A DNA stretch of 64,000 nucleotides from Paucilactobacillus suebicus DSM 5007 = KCTC 3549 (GTDB taxonomy: Bacteria > Bacillota > Bacilli > Lactobacillales > Lactobacillaceae): assembly GCF_001434475.1 (NCBI RefSeq), contig NZ_AZGF01000006.1:1-64000 (forward strand). Direction: 5' to 3'. The notes under the pieces were generated by a model, which ran no database searches, was not told the origin of the DNA, and saw nothing but the letters and a program-made list of their open reading frames with translations. Below, piece by piece: positions 53,226 through 64,000 of this stretch. Each line of letters opens with the position of its first letter. Within the stretch, counting starts at the first letter, position 1. The translations under genes and the position numbers were made by a program.

Positions 53226-53353
53226 GAAACATGCTCCACCAAGCAGGCATCCATGATATAACGGAAAAAATAATCAATCATTCAAAGTACGAACGCTTAA
53301 TCATTTTTCCCGTTATATCAAAATGCCTAAGCGCTTGGTTCCGCACTCTATTT
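53225..53353 (-). repeat. palindromic element E8 (tandem unit 3)
   Basis: It begins directly after the dnaB stop codon (TAG AAATAGAGTGCGGAACC) and has stems CCAAGC/GCTTGG, GGCAT/ATGCC and TGATATAACGG/CCGTTATATCA. It closes with GAGCATGTTTCA, where the box is degenerate. This is the copy nearest to dnaB. Confidence 0.8.
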
Positions 53354-54739
53354 CTACTGATCCGGCACATAAGCAATCGATGAAAACTTGTTATATGACT
53401 TCACAAATAATAACTTCACCGTACCACGCGGACCCGATCTGTTCTTTTCAATAATGACTTCAACTTCGCCGACATTTTCATCCTCATTATCTCGTGGATC
53501 TGACGGGTTATCTTCATTATCATTATCTCGTTCGTAATAATCATCACGATACAGAAACGCAACGATATCGGCATCTTGTTCAATTGAACCTGATTCACGA
53601 ATATCTGATAATACCGGTCGCTTGTCCTGACGTTGTTCCACGCCACGTGATAATTGTGACAGTGCAATGACAGGTACACCTAACTCCTTGGCTAACTTTT
53701 TTAACTGACGCGAAATATCAGAAACTTCTTGTTGGCGGTTTTCGTGGTTCGTGCCTTCAATCAATTGCAGGTAATCAACTAAAATTAAGCCTAAATTACC
53801 TTTTTCTTTAGCCAATCGACGACATTTAGCCCGAATTTCCGCAATCTTAATGCCGGCAGTGTCATCAATATAGATACTAGTCTTAGACAAGCTACCCATC
53901 GCAACAACTAATTTATTCCATTCGTCTTCATCCAATTGACCAGTCCGCAAGTGATTGGCATCAATACCACCCTCTGCACACAACATCCGGTTAACCAACG
54001 ACTCCGCACTCATTTCCAAACTAAACAGAGCCACCGTCTTATCAGTCTTGGTACCAACATTTTGCGCAATGTTTAACGCAAACGCGGTTTTCCCCACGGC
54101 CGGGCGAGCAGCAATAATGACCAATTCATCAGAATGTAACCCAGTCGTCATCTTATCTAATTCAGGATAGCCAGTCGATAAACCAGTCACAGTTGATTCC
54201 TGCTGTGATAACCGGTCAATTTCTTCGAAGGTGCCCTTTAAGACGTCCTTAATATCCTTGAACCCTTCCTGATTTTGCGACTCGGAAACGTTCATTATGG
54301 ACCGCTCAGCGTCATCCAGCAGGTCGGTAACCTCTTCATCACCTTGGTAACTCTTGGTAACAATGTCAGTTGCCGTCTTAATTAGACGCCGCGTAATTGC
54401 CTTTTCACGCACAATTTTAGCGTAGTATGCCACGTTAGCGGCAGTTGGCACGGCCTTAGCAAGCTCAACAATGTAAGTCATGCCGCCAATGTCGTCCATT
54501 TGGTTATCTTTTTGTAGTTCTTCACTCATCGTTAACGGATCAATCGGTTGATCACGGTCGTTAATGGCGATCATCTTTTCAAAGATAATCTGATGAGCAC
54601 GCCGGTAAAAATCATCCGGCGTTATATATTCCATCGACTCCACCAACGCATCGCCAGACAAAAAGATGGCCCCTAAGACCGCCTTTTCGGCTTCGATGTT
54701 TTGAGGTGGTGTCTGATCACTTAAGACATCATTATTCAT
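53354..54739 (-). CDS. dnaB: replicative DNA helicase
   Basis: 461 residues, without an intein. N-terminal helical domain (1-110), linker helix, then RecA-type domain (about 180-461) with Walker A ARPAVGKTAF (about 211-220), Walker B LILVDYLQLI and the DNA-binding loop region with SQLSRGVEQR. It unwinds DNA at the replication fork as a hexamer. It is close to rplI in the same operon (27 bp). Its 3' UTR is the E8-E6 array. Confidence 0.95.
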   Translation of the reverse strand: MNNDVLSDQTPPQNIEAEKAVLGAIFLSGDALVESMEYITPDDFYRRAHQIIFEKMIAINDRDQPIDPLTMSEELQKDNQMDDIGGMTYIVELAKAVPTAANVAYYAKIVREKAITRRLIKTATDIVTKSYQGDEEVTDLLDDAERSIMNVSESQNQEGFKDIKDVLKGTFEEIDRLSQQESTVTGLSTGYPELDKMTTGLHSDELVIIAARPAVGKTAFALNIAQNVGTKTDKTVALFSLEMSAESLVNRMLCAEGGIDANHLRTGQLDEDEWNKLVVAMGSLSKTSIYIDDTAGIKIAEIRAKCRRLAKEKGNLGLILVDYLQLIEGTNHENRQQEVSDISRQLKKLAKELGVPVIALSQLSRGVEQRQDKRPVLSDIRESGSIEQDADIVAFLYRDDYYERDNDNEDNPSDPRDNEDENVGEVEVIIEKNRSGPRGTVKLLFVKSYNKFSSIAYVPDQ

Positions 54740-54766
54740 GTTGGTTTTGTCCTCTTTACTAGTTAA

Positions 54767-55219
54767 TTACTTTTCGGCAACATGCACGCGGATCTTTGCC
54801 GTCACCTGTGGGTAAAGCTTGACAGGTACATTGGTGTAACCGAGCACGCGAATTGGTTCGTTCAATTCAATTTTGCGCTTATCCAGCTTTACATTGTACT
54901 GTTGATTAAGAGCTTGTGCAATCTGTTTGCTTGGAATTGAACCGAAGAGTCGACCGTCAGTACCAGCCTTGGCCTTTAATTCAACAACCGTCTCATCTTT
55001 TTCTAGCATTTCTTTTAATTTATTGGCGTCTTCAAGTAATTCAGCCTGCTTCTTTTCTTCAGCACGTTGCTGACCCTTCAGCTGGCTCATGGCTTGATTA
55101 GTAGCTGCCTTAGCCTTACCTTTTTTGATCAAGAAGTTTTGAGCGTAGCCATCTGGAACTTCCTTAACCTCGCCGCGCTTGCCGCGTCCCTTAACATCTT
55201 CAATAAAAATAACCTTCAT
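54767..55219 (-). CDS. rplI: 50S ribosomal protein L9
   Basis: 150 residues from ATG 55219, behind GAGGAG. The extra upstream codons MIS are not needed. N-terminal [20 protein letters not shown] is the L9 signature. A long connecting helix and C-terminal domain follow. It starts 5 bp after the gdpP stop, so it is translationally close. Confidence 0.95.
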   Translation of the reverse strand: MKVIFIEDVKGRGKRGEVKEVPDGYAQNFLIKKGKAKAATNQAMSQLKGQQRAEEKKQAELLEDANKLKEMLEKDETVVELKAKAGTDGRLFGSIPSKQIAQALNQQYNVKLDKRKIELNEPIRVLGYTNVPVKLYPQVTAKIRVHVAEK

Positions 55220-55224
55220 GCTAA

Positions 55225-57243
55225 TCACTCCTCATCATTTTGTTTATCTTCATCATCACCATGGAGAATGGCAATTAAATCATTTTGAACCTCGGACACT
55301 GTCTTATCGGCAATTTGTGTTGCTGCATTGGACAAATGACCACCGCCACCCATCTTCTCCATGATCACTTGTACGTTGAAATCACCCATAGAACGAGCGG
55401 AAATGCCGACAGAATGGTCAGAACGCAACGTAATTACAAACGATGCATCAATTCCTTCCATTTGCAGCAACGAATCAGCCGTTTGCGCGGTTGTCACAGA
55501 TCCGTAAACCTGATCGTCTTCGCCAGCACAAAATGCAAACTTGCCGTCCATAATTGAAACCATGGAAATCAAATGATTCCGTTGCAGGTAACTATCAACA
55601 TTTTCCTTCATGAACTCTTGAATCAGCAAGCCGTCAGCCCCTGCTGACCTTAAATAACTAGCCGCGTCAAAAGTTCGCGTCCCAGAACGGGCAGTAAACG
55701 ACTTTGTATCAACTTGAATCCCCGTCAACATAGCCGTTGCTTCCAGTTTATTGAGTGATTCACTTTCACGTGGTTGATATTCCAGCATTTCGGTAATCAA
55801 TTCACACGTCGATGATGCGTAAGGTTCAATATACACCAAAATTGGGTTTTCTGGGAACTCCTCTCCTCGTCGGTGATGATCGATAATCATGACCCGATTT
55901 TGGAGACGGTTAAATACTTGTTCAGACATTGAAATACTTGGTTTCGAATGGTCAACCATCACTAGCAAGCTCTGGTCTGTGGCCCGTTCTTCGGCCTCTT
56001 TAATTGAAATAATGTGATCTTTAATATCTTGATAGCCGTCAATTTCATGTAGTAGTCGTTTAATGTCGGCATGAATGTGATTATCATCAAGGACAATCCA
56101 ACATTCCTTACCGTTCATTTTAGCAATCCGTCGAATACCCAAACAAGCGCCAATGGAATCCATATCAGGAGCCCGATGGCCCTGAACAAAGATCTGGTCT
56201 GATTCAGACATTAATTCCTGCAGTGCCTGACTGATCATCCGTGCCCGCACTCTCGTCCGCTTCTCCATTGGATTAGTCTTACCACCGTAGAAACGAGCTT
56301 GCTGGCCATCAGCTTTAACCACCACTTGGTCACCACCACGCCCGAGTGCTAAATCAAGATTACTTTGCGCCAAATCTGCGAGTTTATTCAAGTCATCATC
56401 GCCATAAGCAATACCCACACTTAATGTAATTGGTGAATTTTGCTTAGAGGTATTTTCACGAATTGTATCCAAAATACCAAATTTATTATCCTCAATGGTC
56501 TGCAGTGTATGCTGATGACCAATAATCAGATAATCATCAACGTCAATCACCTTCATGTATAGACCATATTTCTTCGCCCACGAATTTAGTTCAGACGTCA
56601 CATAGTTGCGCAAGTTAGACACTTCGGAGTCATTCATCCCCTGCGTCACTTCAGCATAGTTATCAAGATAGATGTTACCCAAAACAACCTGCTGATTTTC
56701 GTAATGTTCTTCAATCTTGGCGTAGCGTGTAATTTCCATCATGTAAATGGCATGCAATGCGGGTTCCACCAGCATAGTAAAGCGTCGATCGCCCCATTTA
56801 ATGGTGACTGGATGATCATCTTTTTCATGTTTAGCAACCTGTTTATCAAGTTGTTCATCCACATCACCTAGCTTCTTGCCAATTACATCACTCTGATCAA
56901 AATACTTAACCATGTATGGGTTAATCCACTCAATGCCATGGTTTTCATTGAAGATAATGAGGCCGATTGGCATTTCTAAGAATGCATCTTGCTGACCTCG
57001 TCGAATATGATAGGCTAGATCCGTTAAATATTTATTAGTATCTAACATTAGCCGATGCAGGGCTTCCATGACAAAGTACAAACCGACCAGAACCAAAATC
57101 AACACTATAATGCCAAGAATGATATTAATAATAAATGAAAAAATGACTCCCGTAGCCGAAACGGCAAACAGGAATAGCGCAATCCAGCTTACTTGAGAAT
57201 TGCGCAGAAAAAACGGTAAATTTTCACGTTCAAAGAATTTCAT
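55225..57243 (-). CDS. gdpP: cyclic-di-AMP phosphodiesterase GdpP
   Basis: 672 residues. Two membrane helices (about 10-58), a PAS-like domain (75-160), a degenerate GGDEF (about 165-305) and DHH/DHHA1 domains. The DHH motif is seen in [12 protein letters not shown] (about 354-365) and VDHSKPS; DHHA1 has [11 protein letters not shown] (about 633-643). It cleaves c-di-AMP to pApA, controlling osmolyte uptake and wall homeostasis. It is grouped with rplI and dnaB as usual. Confidence 0.93.
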   Translation of the reverse strand: MKFFERENLPFFLRNSQVSWIALFLFAVSATGVIFSFIINIILGIIVLILVLVGLYFVMEALHRLMLDTNKYLTDLAYHIRRGQQDAFLEMPIGLIIFNENHGIEWINPYMVKYFDQSDVIGKKLGDVDEQLDKQVAKHEKDDHPVTIKWGDRRFTMLVEPALHAIYMMEITRYAKIEEHYENQQVVLGNIYLDNYAEVTQGMNDSEVSNLRNYVTSELNSWAKKYGLYMKVIDVDDYLIIGHQHTLQTIEDNKFGILDTIRENTSKQNSPITLSVGIAYGDDDLNKLADLAQSNLDLALGRGGDQVVVKADGQQARFYGGKTNPMEKRTRVRARMISQALQELMSESDQIFVQGHRAPDMDSIGACLGIRRIAKMNGKECWIVLDDNHIHADIKRLLHEIDGYQDIKDHIISIKEAEERATDQSLLVMVDHSKPSISMSEQVFNRLQNRVMIIDHHRRGEEFPENPILVYIEPYASSTCELITEMLEYQPRESESLNKLEATAMLTGIQVDTKSFTARSGTRTFDAASYLRSAGADGLLIQEFMKENVDSYLQRNHLISMVSIMDGKFAFCAGEDDQVYGSVTTAQTADSLLQMEGIDASFVITLRSDHSVGISARSMGDFNVQVIMEKMGGGGHLSNAATQIADKTVSEVQNDLIAILHGDDEDKQNDEE

Positions 57244-57312
57244 ATAGATACTCCTAGACTTTCGTACGTTATTCCTATTTTATCACACTTCAAGTCCTGA
57301 TTTTGAGTATAT

Positions 57313-57348
57313 AAAAAGCTATTCAAGTATATGCTTGAATAGCTTTTT
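57313..57348 (-). terminator. terminator of the rpsF-ssb-rpsR operon
   Basis: AAAAAGCTATTCAAG pairs perfectly with CTTGAATAGCTTTTT, giving a T5 end on the minus strand. Confidence 0.85.
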
Positions 57349-57358
57349 GAATTACTAA

Positions 57359-57595
57359 TTAGTCTTCGGCAACGAATGGTAGAAGACCCATGATCCGTGA
57401 ACGCTTGATTGCAATAGTCAAACGACGTTGGTTCTTGGCACTAGTACCAGTTACTCGACGTGGCAAAATCTTACCGCGTTCTGAGATGAATCGCTTCAAT
57501 AAATCAGTATCTTTATAATCGATGTATTCGATATGGTTTGCGGCGATGAAGTCAACCTTACGGCGACGACGTCCGCCTCTTCTTTGTTGAGCCAT
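57359..57595 (-). CDS. rpsR: 30S ribosomal protein S18
   Basis: 78 residues. Basic N-terminus [12 protein letters not shown] and core [20 protein letters not shown] are characteristic. S18 binds S6 in the small-subunit platform. It is last of the rpsF-ssb-rpsR operon. There is no CxxC zinc pair, so it is the zinc-free form. Confidence 0.95.
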   Translation of the reverse strand: MAQQRRGGRRRRKVDFIAANHIEYIDYKDTDLLKRFISERGKILPRRVTGTSAKNQRRLTIAIKRSRIMGLLPFVAED

Positions 57596-57619
57596 TGAAT
57601 TTTCCTCCTCGTTTAGAGA

Positions 57620-58174
57620 TTAAAACGGTAGATCATCATCGGAAATATCAATTGATTCGCCATTGCTTGCAAACGGATCGTTTGCACTGCTTGCGGCACT
57701 ATTTGCAGCACTGTTAGCACTATTATTGCCACCATTGTTGCTAGATGATGCTGGCGAACCGAACGGATTAGCCATTGATGATTGAGGAGCAGCTTGATTG
57801 TTATCAAAGCTTGGCGCAGCGTTATTTTGCTGAAAACCAGAGTTTTGATTATGTGACCGAGGTTCAAGCAACGAAAAGTTTTCGACAACTACTTCGGTGA
57901 CATAAACTCGATTTCCCTGCTGGTTTTCGTAATTTCTGGTCTGAATTCGGCCATCAATACCAACTAAGGATCCCTTATGAGTGAAATTACTGAAGTTCTC
58001 CGCTGACTTACGCCAAATAACGCAGTTGATAAAATCAGCTTCACGTTCGCCGGCTTGATTAGTAAACTGACGGTTGACGGCAAGTGAGAAGGTGGCCACA
58101 GCAGCTCCACTAGTTGTGTATCGCAACTCAGGATCTCTAGTTAAACGCCCAACAAGAATTGCACGATTAATCAT
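57620..58174 (-). CDS. ssb: single-stranded DNA-binding protein
   Basis: 184 residues. The OB fold occupies 1-110 ([20 protein letters not shown]). A long Asn/Ser/Ala/Gln-rich linker (115-170) is followed by the acidic tip DISDDDLPF, which docks partner proteins. It protects single-stranded DNA in replication and repair. It sits between rpsF and rpsR as in most Firmicutes. Confidence 0.95.
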   Translation of the reverse strand: MINRAILVGRLTRDPELRYTTSGAAVATFSLAVNRQFTNQAGEREADFINCVIWRKSAENFSNFTHKGSLVGIDGRIQTRNYENQQGNRVYVTEVVVENFSLLEPRSHNQNSGFQQNNAAPSFDNNQAAPQSSMANPFGSPASSSNNGGNNSANSAANSAASSANDPFASNGESIDISDDDLPF

Positions 58175-58215
58175 AAACTAAAACTCCTCTCTGACAAGTT
58201 ATATTCGAATTAATA

Positions 58216-58512
58216 TTAGTCTTCGCGCTTAACGATCATGTGACGAAGAATGTCATCGCTGATCTTAGCTAAACGGTCAAATTCGTTTAAAGCTGCGTCG
58301 TCTGTCGCAGTTGCATTGATGATATGGTAAGTACCTTCACTGTAGTTACCAATTTCATAAGCAAAACGACGAGTCGACCAGTCTTTAGAATCAACCACTG
58401 TAGCACCATTGTCTGTAACGATCTTGTCGAAGCGTTCTACTAAGGCAGTCTTAGCGGCTTCGTCGATGTCAGGACGAATGATATAAGTAATTTCATACTT
58501 TTTTGGTTCCAT
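58216..58512 (-). CDS. rpsF: 30S ribosomal protein S6
   Basis: 98 residues with the S6 fold; [14 protein letters not shown] opens the protein. First gene of the operon, with AAGGAGG about 11 nt before the ATG. S6 pairs with S18. Confidence 0.95.
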   Translation of the reverse strand: MEPKKYEITYIIRPDIDEAAKTALVERFDKIVTDNGATVVDSKDWSTRRFAYEIGNYSEGTYHIINATATDDAALNEFDRLAKISDDILRHMIVKRED

Positions 58513-58620
58513 GAACTGTTACACCTCCTTATGGACTTTGGCCCCTATTCCAAATGATAGGAGCAAGGAGAGCACACTTTTTACTGTATACTCACAAGCT
58601 AAAATTATAGCATGCCCACC
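58513..58620 (-). promoter_or_regulatory. rpsF leader, possible S6:S18 autoregulatory RNA
   Basis: About 100 nt before rpsF contain a stem of CTCCTAT and ATAGGGG and a following CAAAGTCC segment before the ribosome site. S6:S18-binding leaders are known in Firmicutes, but I cannot confirm the specific motif here. Confidence 0.35.
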
Positions 58621-58654
58621 TTGATAAAACAATGATAAATGAGCGAAAAAATAA

Positions 58655-58704
58655 AAATCCTGAATTACGATACATATATAAAATACGATCGTAATCAGGA
58701 TTTT
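58655..58704 (-). terminator. terminator of gyrA
   Basis: AAAATCCTGAATTACGAT pairs with ATCGTAATCAGGATTTT with one bulge, giving T4 on the minus strand. Confidence 0.8.
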
Positions 58705-58710
58705 CGTTAA

Positions 58711-61236
58711 TTATTCGTCTGTATTAGTACTTTCAGTAGTCTGATCAGAATCAACAGTTGGTTGGTCATCATTACCATCAGCCGCTTCATCTTCAGGCTC
58801 TTCTTTATCAACCTTAGCCATTGTTGCAACCTTAGTCTCATCATCCATCTTAATCAGATGAACACCAACAGTTGCACGACCGGTTTGGGAAACAGTTTCG
58901 ATACCAAAGCGGATGATAACACCCTTATCGGTAACTAACATGATATCTTCTTCGCCTTCCACAGTGGTCAAACCAACCAGTGGTCCGTTCTTTTCAGTCA
59001 CGTTAGCAGTCTTAATTCCCTTACCGCCACGACCCTTAATTGGGTACTCACTGGCAGACGTCTGCTTACCAAATCCGTGTTCGCTAATCACGAAAACGTT
59101 GCTGTTTTCATTAAGCAAATCAACACCGATTACATAATCATTATCGCGTAAACGAATACCACGAACTCCGGAAGCCGAACGACCCATTGAACGAACATCA
59201 GCCGCCTTGAAGCTAACTGCGTAGCCAAGATGTGTCCCAATAATCATGTTTTGTTGATCATCGATAATTGATACACCAATCAGCTCGTCGTCTTCTTTTA
59301 AGGTAATCGATTTGAGACCGTTACTGCGAATATTAGTAAACTCAGAAACTGCCGTCCGCTTAACGGTGCCATGCAATGTGGTAAAGAACAGGTACTTATC
59401 TGAGTAGTCCTGATCATGTTCTACGTTGATGACCGCCGAGATCTTCTCGTCCGAGTCAACGCCAAGCAGGTTAATGACCGGAATTCCCTTGGCAGTCCGT
59501 CCGTATTCAGGAACCTCGTAGCCCTTCATCGAATATACCTTACCGGCACTCGTGAAGAACAGCAAGCGGTCATGCGTTGATGTCGAGATCATTTGTTCAA
59601 TGAAATCATCATCGTGCACGCCCATTCCTTGAACACCACGGCCACCACGGTGTTGTGCTTTGAATTCATCAACTGGCAACCGTTTGATATAGCCATTGTG
59701 AGTCAATGAAACAATCACGTTTTCTTCTTCGATCAAATCTTCGTCTTCGATGCTGGTAACATCACCAACTTGTAATTCGGTTCGACGTTCGTCACCAAAT
59801 TTAGATTGAATCTCCAATAATTCGTCGTAAATGATCTTATTGATCCGTTCACTATGAGCAAGAATATCCTTGTAGTCAGCGATTGAATCGAGTAAGCCAT
59901 TGTATTCAGACTCGATCTTTTCACGTTCCAAACCAGTTAAACGAACCAGTCGCATATCAAGAATTGCTTGGGCCTGACGGTCAGATAAACCGTAGTTCTC
60001 CATCAATTGTTGTTTTGCAATATCGCTGGTCTGTGAACTACGAATAATGTTGATGATCGCATCAATATGATCAAGAGCAATTCGCAAACCTTCTAGAATA
60101 TGAGCTCGTGCTTGAGCCTTCTTTAATTCAAACTCAGTCCGACGACGGACAACTTCTTCTTGATGTTCGAGGTAGTACTGCAAGATTTCCTTCAAGCTGA
60201 GCACTTTAGGCTTGCCCTTCACAATGGCCAGCATGTTAAAGCCAAATGAAGTTTGCATCAATGTCATCTTGTACAAGTTGTTCAAAATAACTTCTGCACT
60301 AGCATCACGACGCACATCAACAACAATCCGCATTCCATCACGATCAGATTCATCATTGACGTCGGTAATACCCTCAATCCGCTTATCACGGGCCAACTCA
60401 GCAATCCGTTCAATCAGTTTTGCTTTGTTAACCATGTATGGAATTTCTGTGGCGATAATTCGTTGCTTGCCGTTCTTAGATTCTTCAATATCAACCTTCG
60501 CCCTGATAATAATTGAACCACGGCCGGTTTCGTAAGCTTTCCGAATGCCAGATTTTCCCATGACAATTCCACCGGTTGGGAAATCTGGTCCAGGAATTGC
60601 TTCCATCAAATCAGCGGTTGTTGCTTCAGGATTATCCATCAAAATATGGATCGCACTGATTACTTCCGCTAAGTTATGCGTCGGAATGCTGGTAGCCATC
60701 CCAACGGCAATCCCTGATGCTCCGTTAACAAGCAAGTTTGGGAAACGTGCTGGTAATACTTCAGGTTCTTTTTCAGTTCCATCATAGTTATCGGTGAAAT
60801 TAACAGTGTCCTTGTTAATATCCCGCAGCATTTCCACGGCAATCTTGCTCATTCGAGCTTCGGTGTAACGCATGGCGGCAGCGCCATCACCATCGACAGA
60901 ACCAAAGTTTCCGTGTCCATCAACTAACATGTAGCGGTAACTAAAGTCCTGGGCCATCCGCACCATTGACTCGTAAATTGCTGAGTCACCATGGGGATGG
61001 AATTTACCCATAACATCCCCAACAATTCTGGCAGACTTCTTGTATGGCTTATCAGGTGTCACGCCTAATTCACTCATGCCGTATAAAATCCGTCGGTGAA
61101 CTGGTTTCAGTCCATCACGAACATCAGGCAGAGCCCGTGAGACAATAACACTCATGGCATAATCTAGAAACGATGTCCGCATTTGCCTACTCAAATTGAC
61201 ATCGGTAATACGACTTGGCAAGTCTTGTTCAGCCAC
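58711..61236 (-). CDS. gyrA: DNA gyrase subunit A
   Basis: 841 residues from a GTG start, 6 nt after GGAGG. Breakage domain with the catalytic Tyr in [10 protein letters not shown] (about 126). The C-terminal beta-pinwheel has the GyrA box [12 protein letters not shown] (about 533-544), which marks gyrase rather than topoisomerase IV. The tail is acidic (ending in TESTNTDE). With GyrB it adds negative supercoils. It lies 34 bp behind gyrB. Confidence 0.96.
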   Translation of the reverse strand: MAEQDLPSRITDVNLSRQMRTSFLDYAMSVIVSRALPDVRDGLKPVHRRILYGMSELGVTPDKPYKKSARIVGDVMGKFHPHGDSAIYESMVRMAQDFSYRYMLVDGHGNFGSVDGDGAAAMRYTEARMSKIAVEMLRDINKDTVNFTDNYDGTEKEPEVLPARFPNLLVNGASGIAVGMATSIPTHNLAEVISAIHILMDNPEATTADLMEAIPGPDFPTGGIVMGKSGIRKAYETGRGSIIIRAKVDIEESKNGKQRIIATEIPYMVNKAKLIERIAELARDKRIEGITDVNDESDRDGMRIVVDVRRDASAEVILNNLYKMTLMQTSFGFNMLAIVKGKPKVLSLKEILQYYLEHQEEVVRRRTEFELKKAQARAHILEGLRIALDHIDAIINIIRSSQTSDIAKQQLMENYGLSDRQAQAILDMRLVRLTGLEREKIESEYNGLLDSIADYKDILAHSERINKIIYDELLEIQSKFGDERRTELQVGDVTSIEDEDLIEEENVIVSLTHNGYIKRLPVDEFKAQHRGGRGVQGMGVHDDDFIEQMISTSTHDRLLFFTSAGKVYSMKGYEVPEYGRTAKGIPVINLLGVDSDEKISAVINVEHDQDYSDKYLFFTTLHGTVKRTAVSEFTNIRSNGLKSITLKEDDELIGVSIIDDQQNMIIGTHLGYAVSFKAADVRSMGRSASGVRGIRLRDNDYVIGVDLLNENSNVFVISEHGFGKQTSASEYPIKGRGGKGIKTANVTEKNGPLVGLTTVEGEEDIMLVTDKGVIIRFGIETVSQTGRATVGVHLIKMDDETKVATMAKVDKEEPEDEAADGNDDQPTVDSDQTTESTNTDE

Positions 61237-61270
61237 AGTGATTCCTCCATTTCTTTTCTACTAATAATTT

Positions 61271-64000
<2,730 letters not shown>

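Noticed and set aside
52971-53353. The hairpin array as a CRISPR array
   Set aside because: Units are palindromes of 127-128 bp with different interiors, not short identical repeats with spacers, and no cas genes are present.
1323-53353. The elements as classical MITEs
   Set aside because: I see no target-site duplication and no matching transposase in the window. Placement right after stop codons is also not typical, though a mobile origin remains possible.

Overview
The window is a low-GC Firmicutes chromosome segment, almost certainly from a member of the Lactobacillaceae. The reasons are the gene order recF-gyrB-gyrA-rpsF-ssb-rpsR / gdpP-rplI-dnaB / walRKHIJ-htrA-rlmH, CcpA-type cre sites, an LPQTG surface protein, and sugar operons of the lactobacillar type. 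The chromosome origin (dnaA-dnaN) should lie just beyond the right end, because recF runs off the window there. Minus-strand genes therefore point the way the fork travels.

Layout, left to right. 0-6.9 kb: small unknown genes, a GntR/LacI hybrid regulator broken by one in-frame stop, a DUF2075 P-loop protein, a MerR/EmrB-type efflux pair and a CPBP membrane protease. 7-16.2 kb: an ascorbate-type PTS operon (EIIA-EIIB-EIIC) that also encodes transketolase, PTS enzyme I and ribose-5-phosphate isomerase, with a divergent PRD activator and a consensus cre. 16.3-21.5 kb: a glucuronide locus (GPH symporter, GH2 beta-glucuronidase, divergent AraC-type regulator). 21.7-24.1 kb: small housekeeping or unknown genes. 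24.4-30.5 kb: a frameshifted GntP permease, and a GH31 glycosidase/MFS operon with a divergent AraC regulator and a perfectly palindromic cre. 30.6-31.5 kb: rlmH followed by a cluster of DnaA boxes. 32-39.3 kb: htrA, walJ, walI, walH, walK, walR and tRNA-Lys(CTT). 39.4-43.4 kb: an accessory island with a RhuM-family gene between 119-bp direct repeats, then an Ala/Ser-rich LPQTG protein. 43.7-50.4 kb: an ABC exporter, two SDR genes, one intact TetR gene and several decayed TetR/MarR regulators. 50.5-52.9 kb: a DUF6287-like lipoprotein and an MFS transporter. 53.3-64 kb: dnaB, rplI, gdpP, rpsR-ssb-rpsF, gyrA, gyrB and recF (partial).

The most unusual signal is a family of eight related palindromic elements of about 105-130 bp (E1-E8). 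Read in the sense direction, each starts with a GAGTGC-like box, has long nested stems whose sequences differ between copies while pairing is kept, and ends with a GCACGTTTAGACT-like box. Five of them begin 0-7 nt after the stop codon of a gene on the same strand, and three form a tandem array with a period of 127-128 bp behind dnaB. I do not recognise a named family. A second notable signal is the DnaA-box cluster behind rlmH, with three perfect boxes exactly 97 bp apart.

There is no CRISPR array, no rRNA, no complete insertion sequence and no complete prophage in the window.
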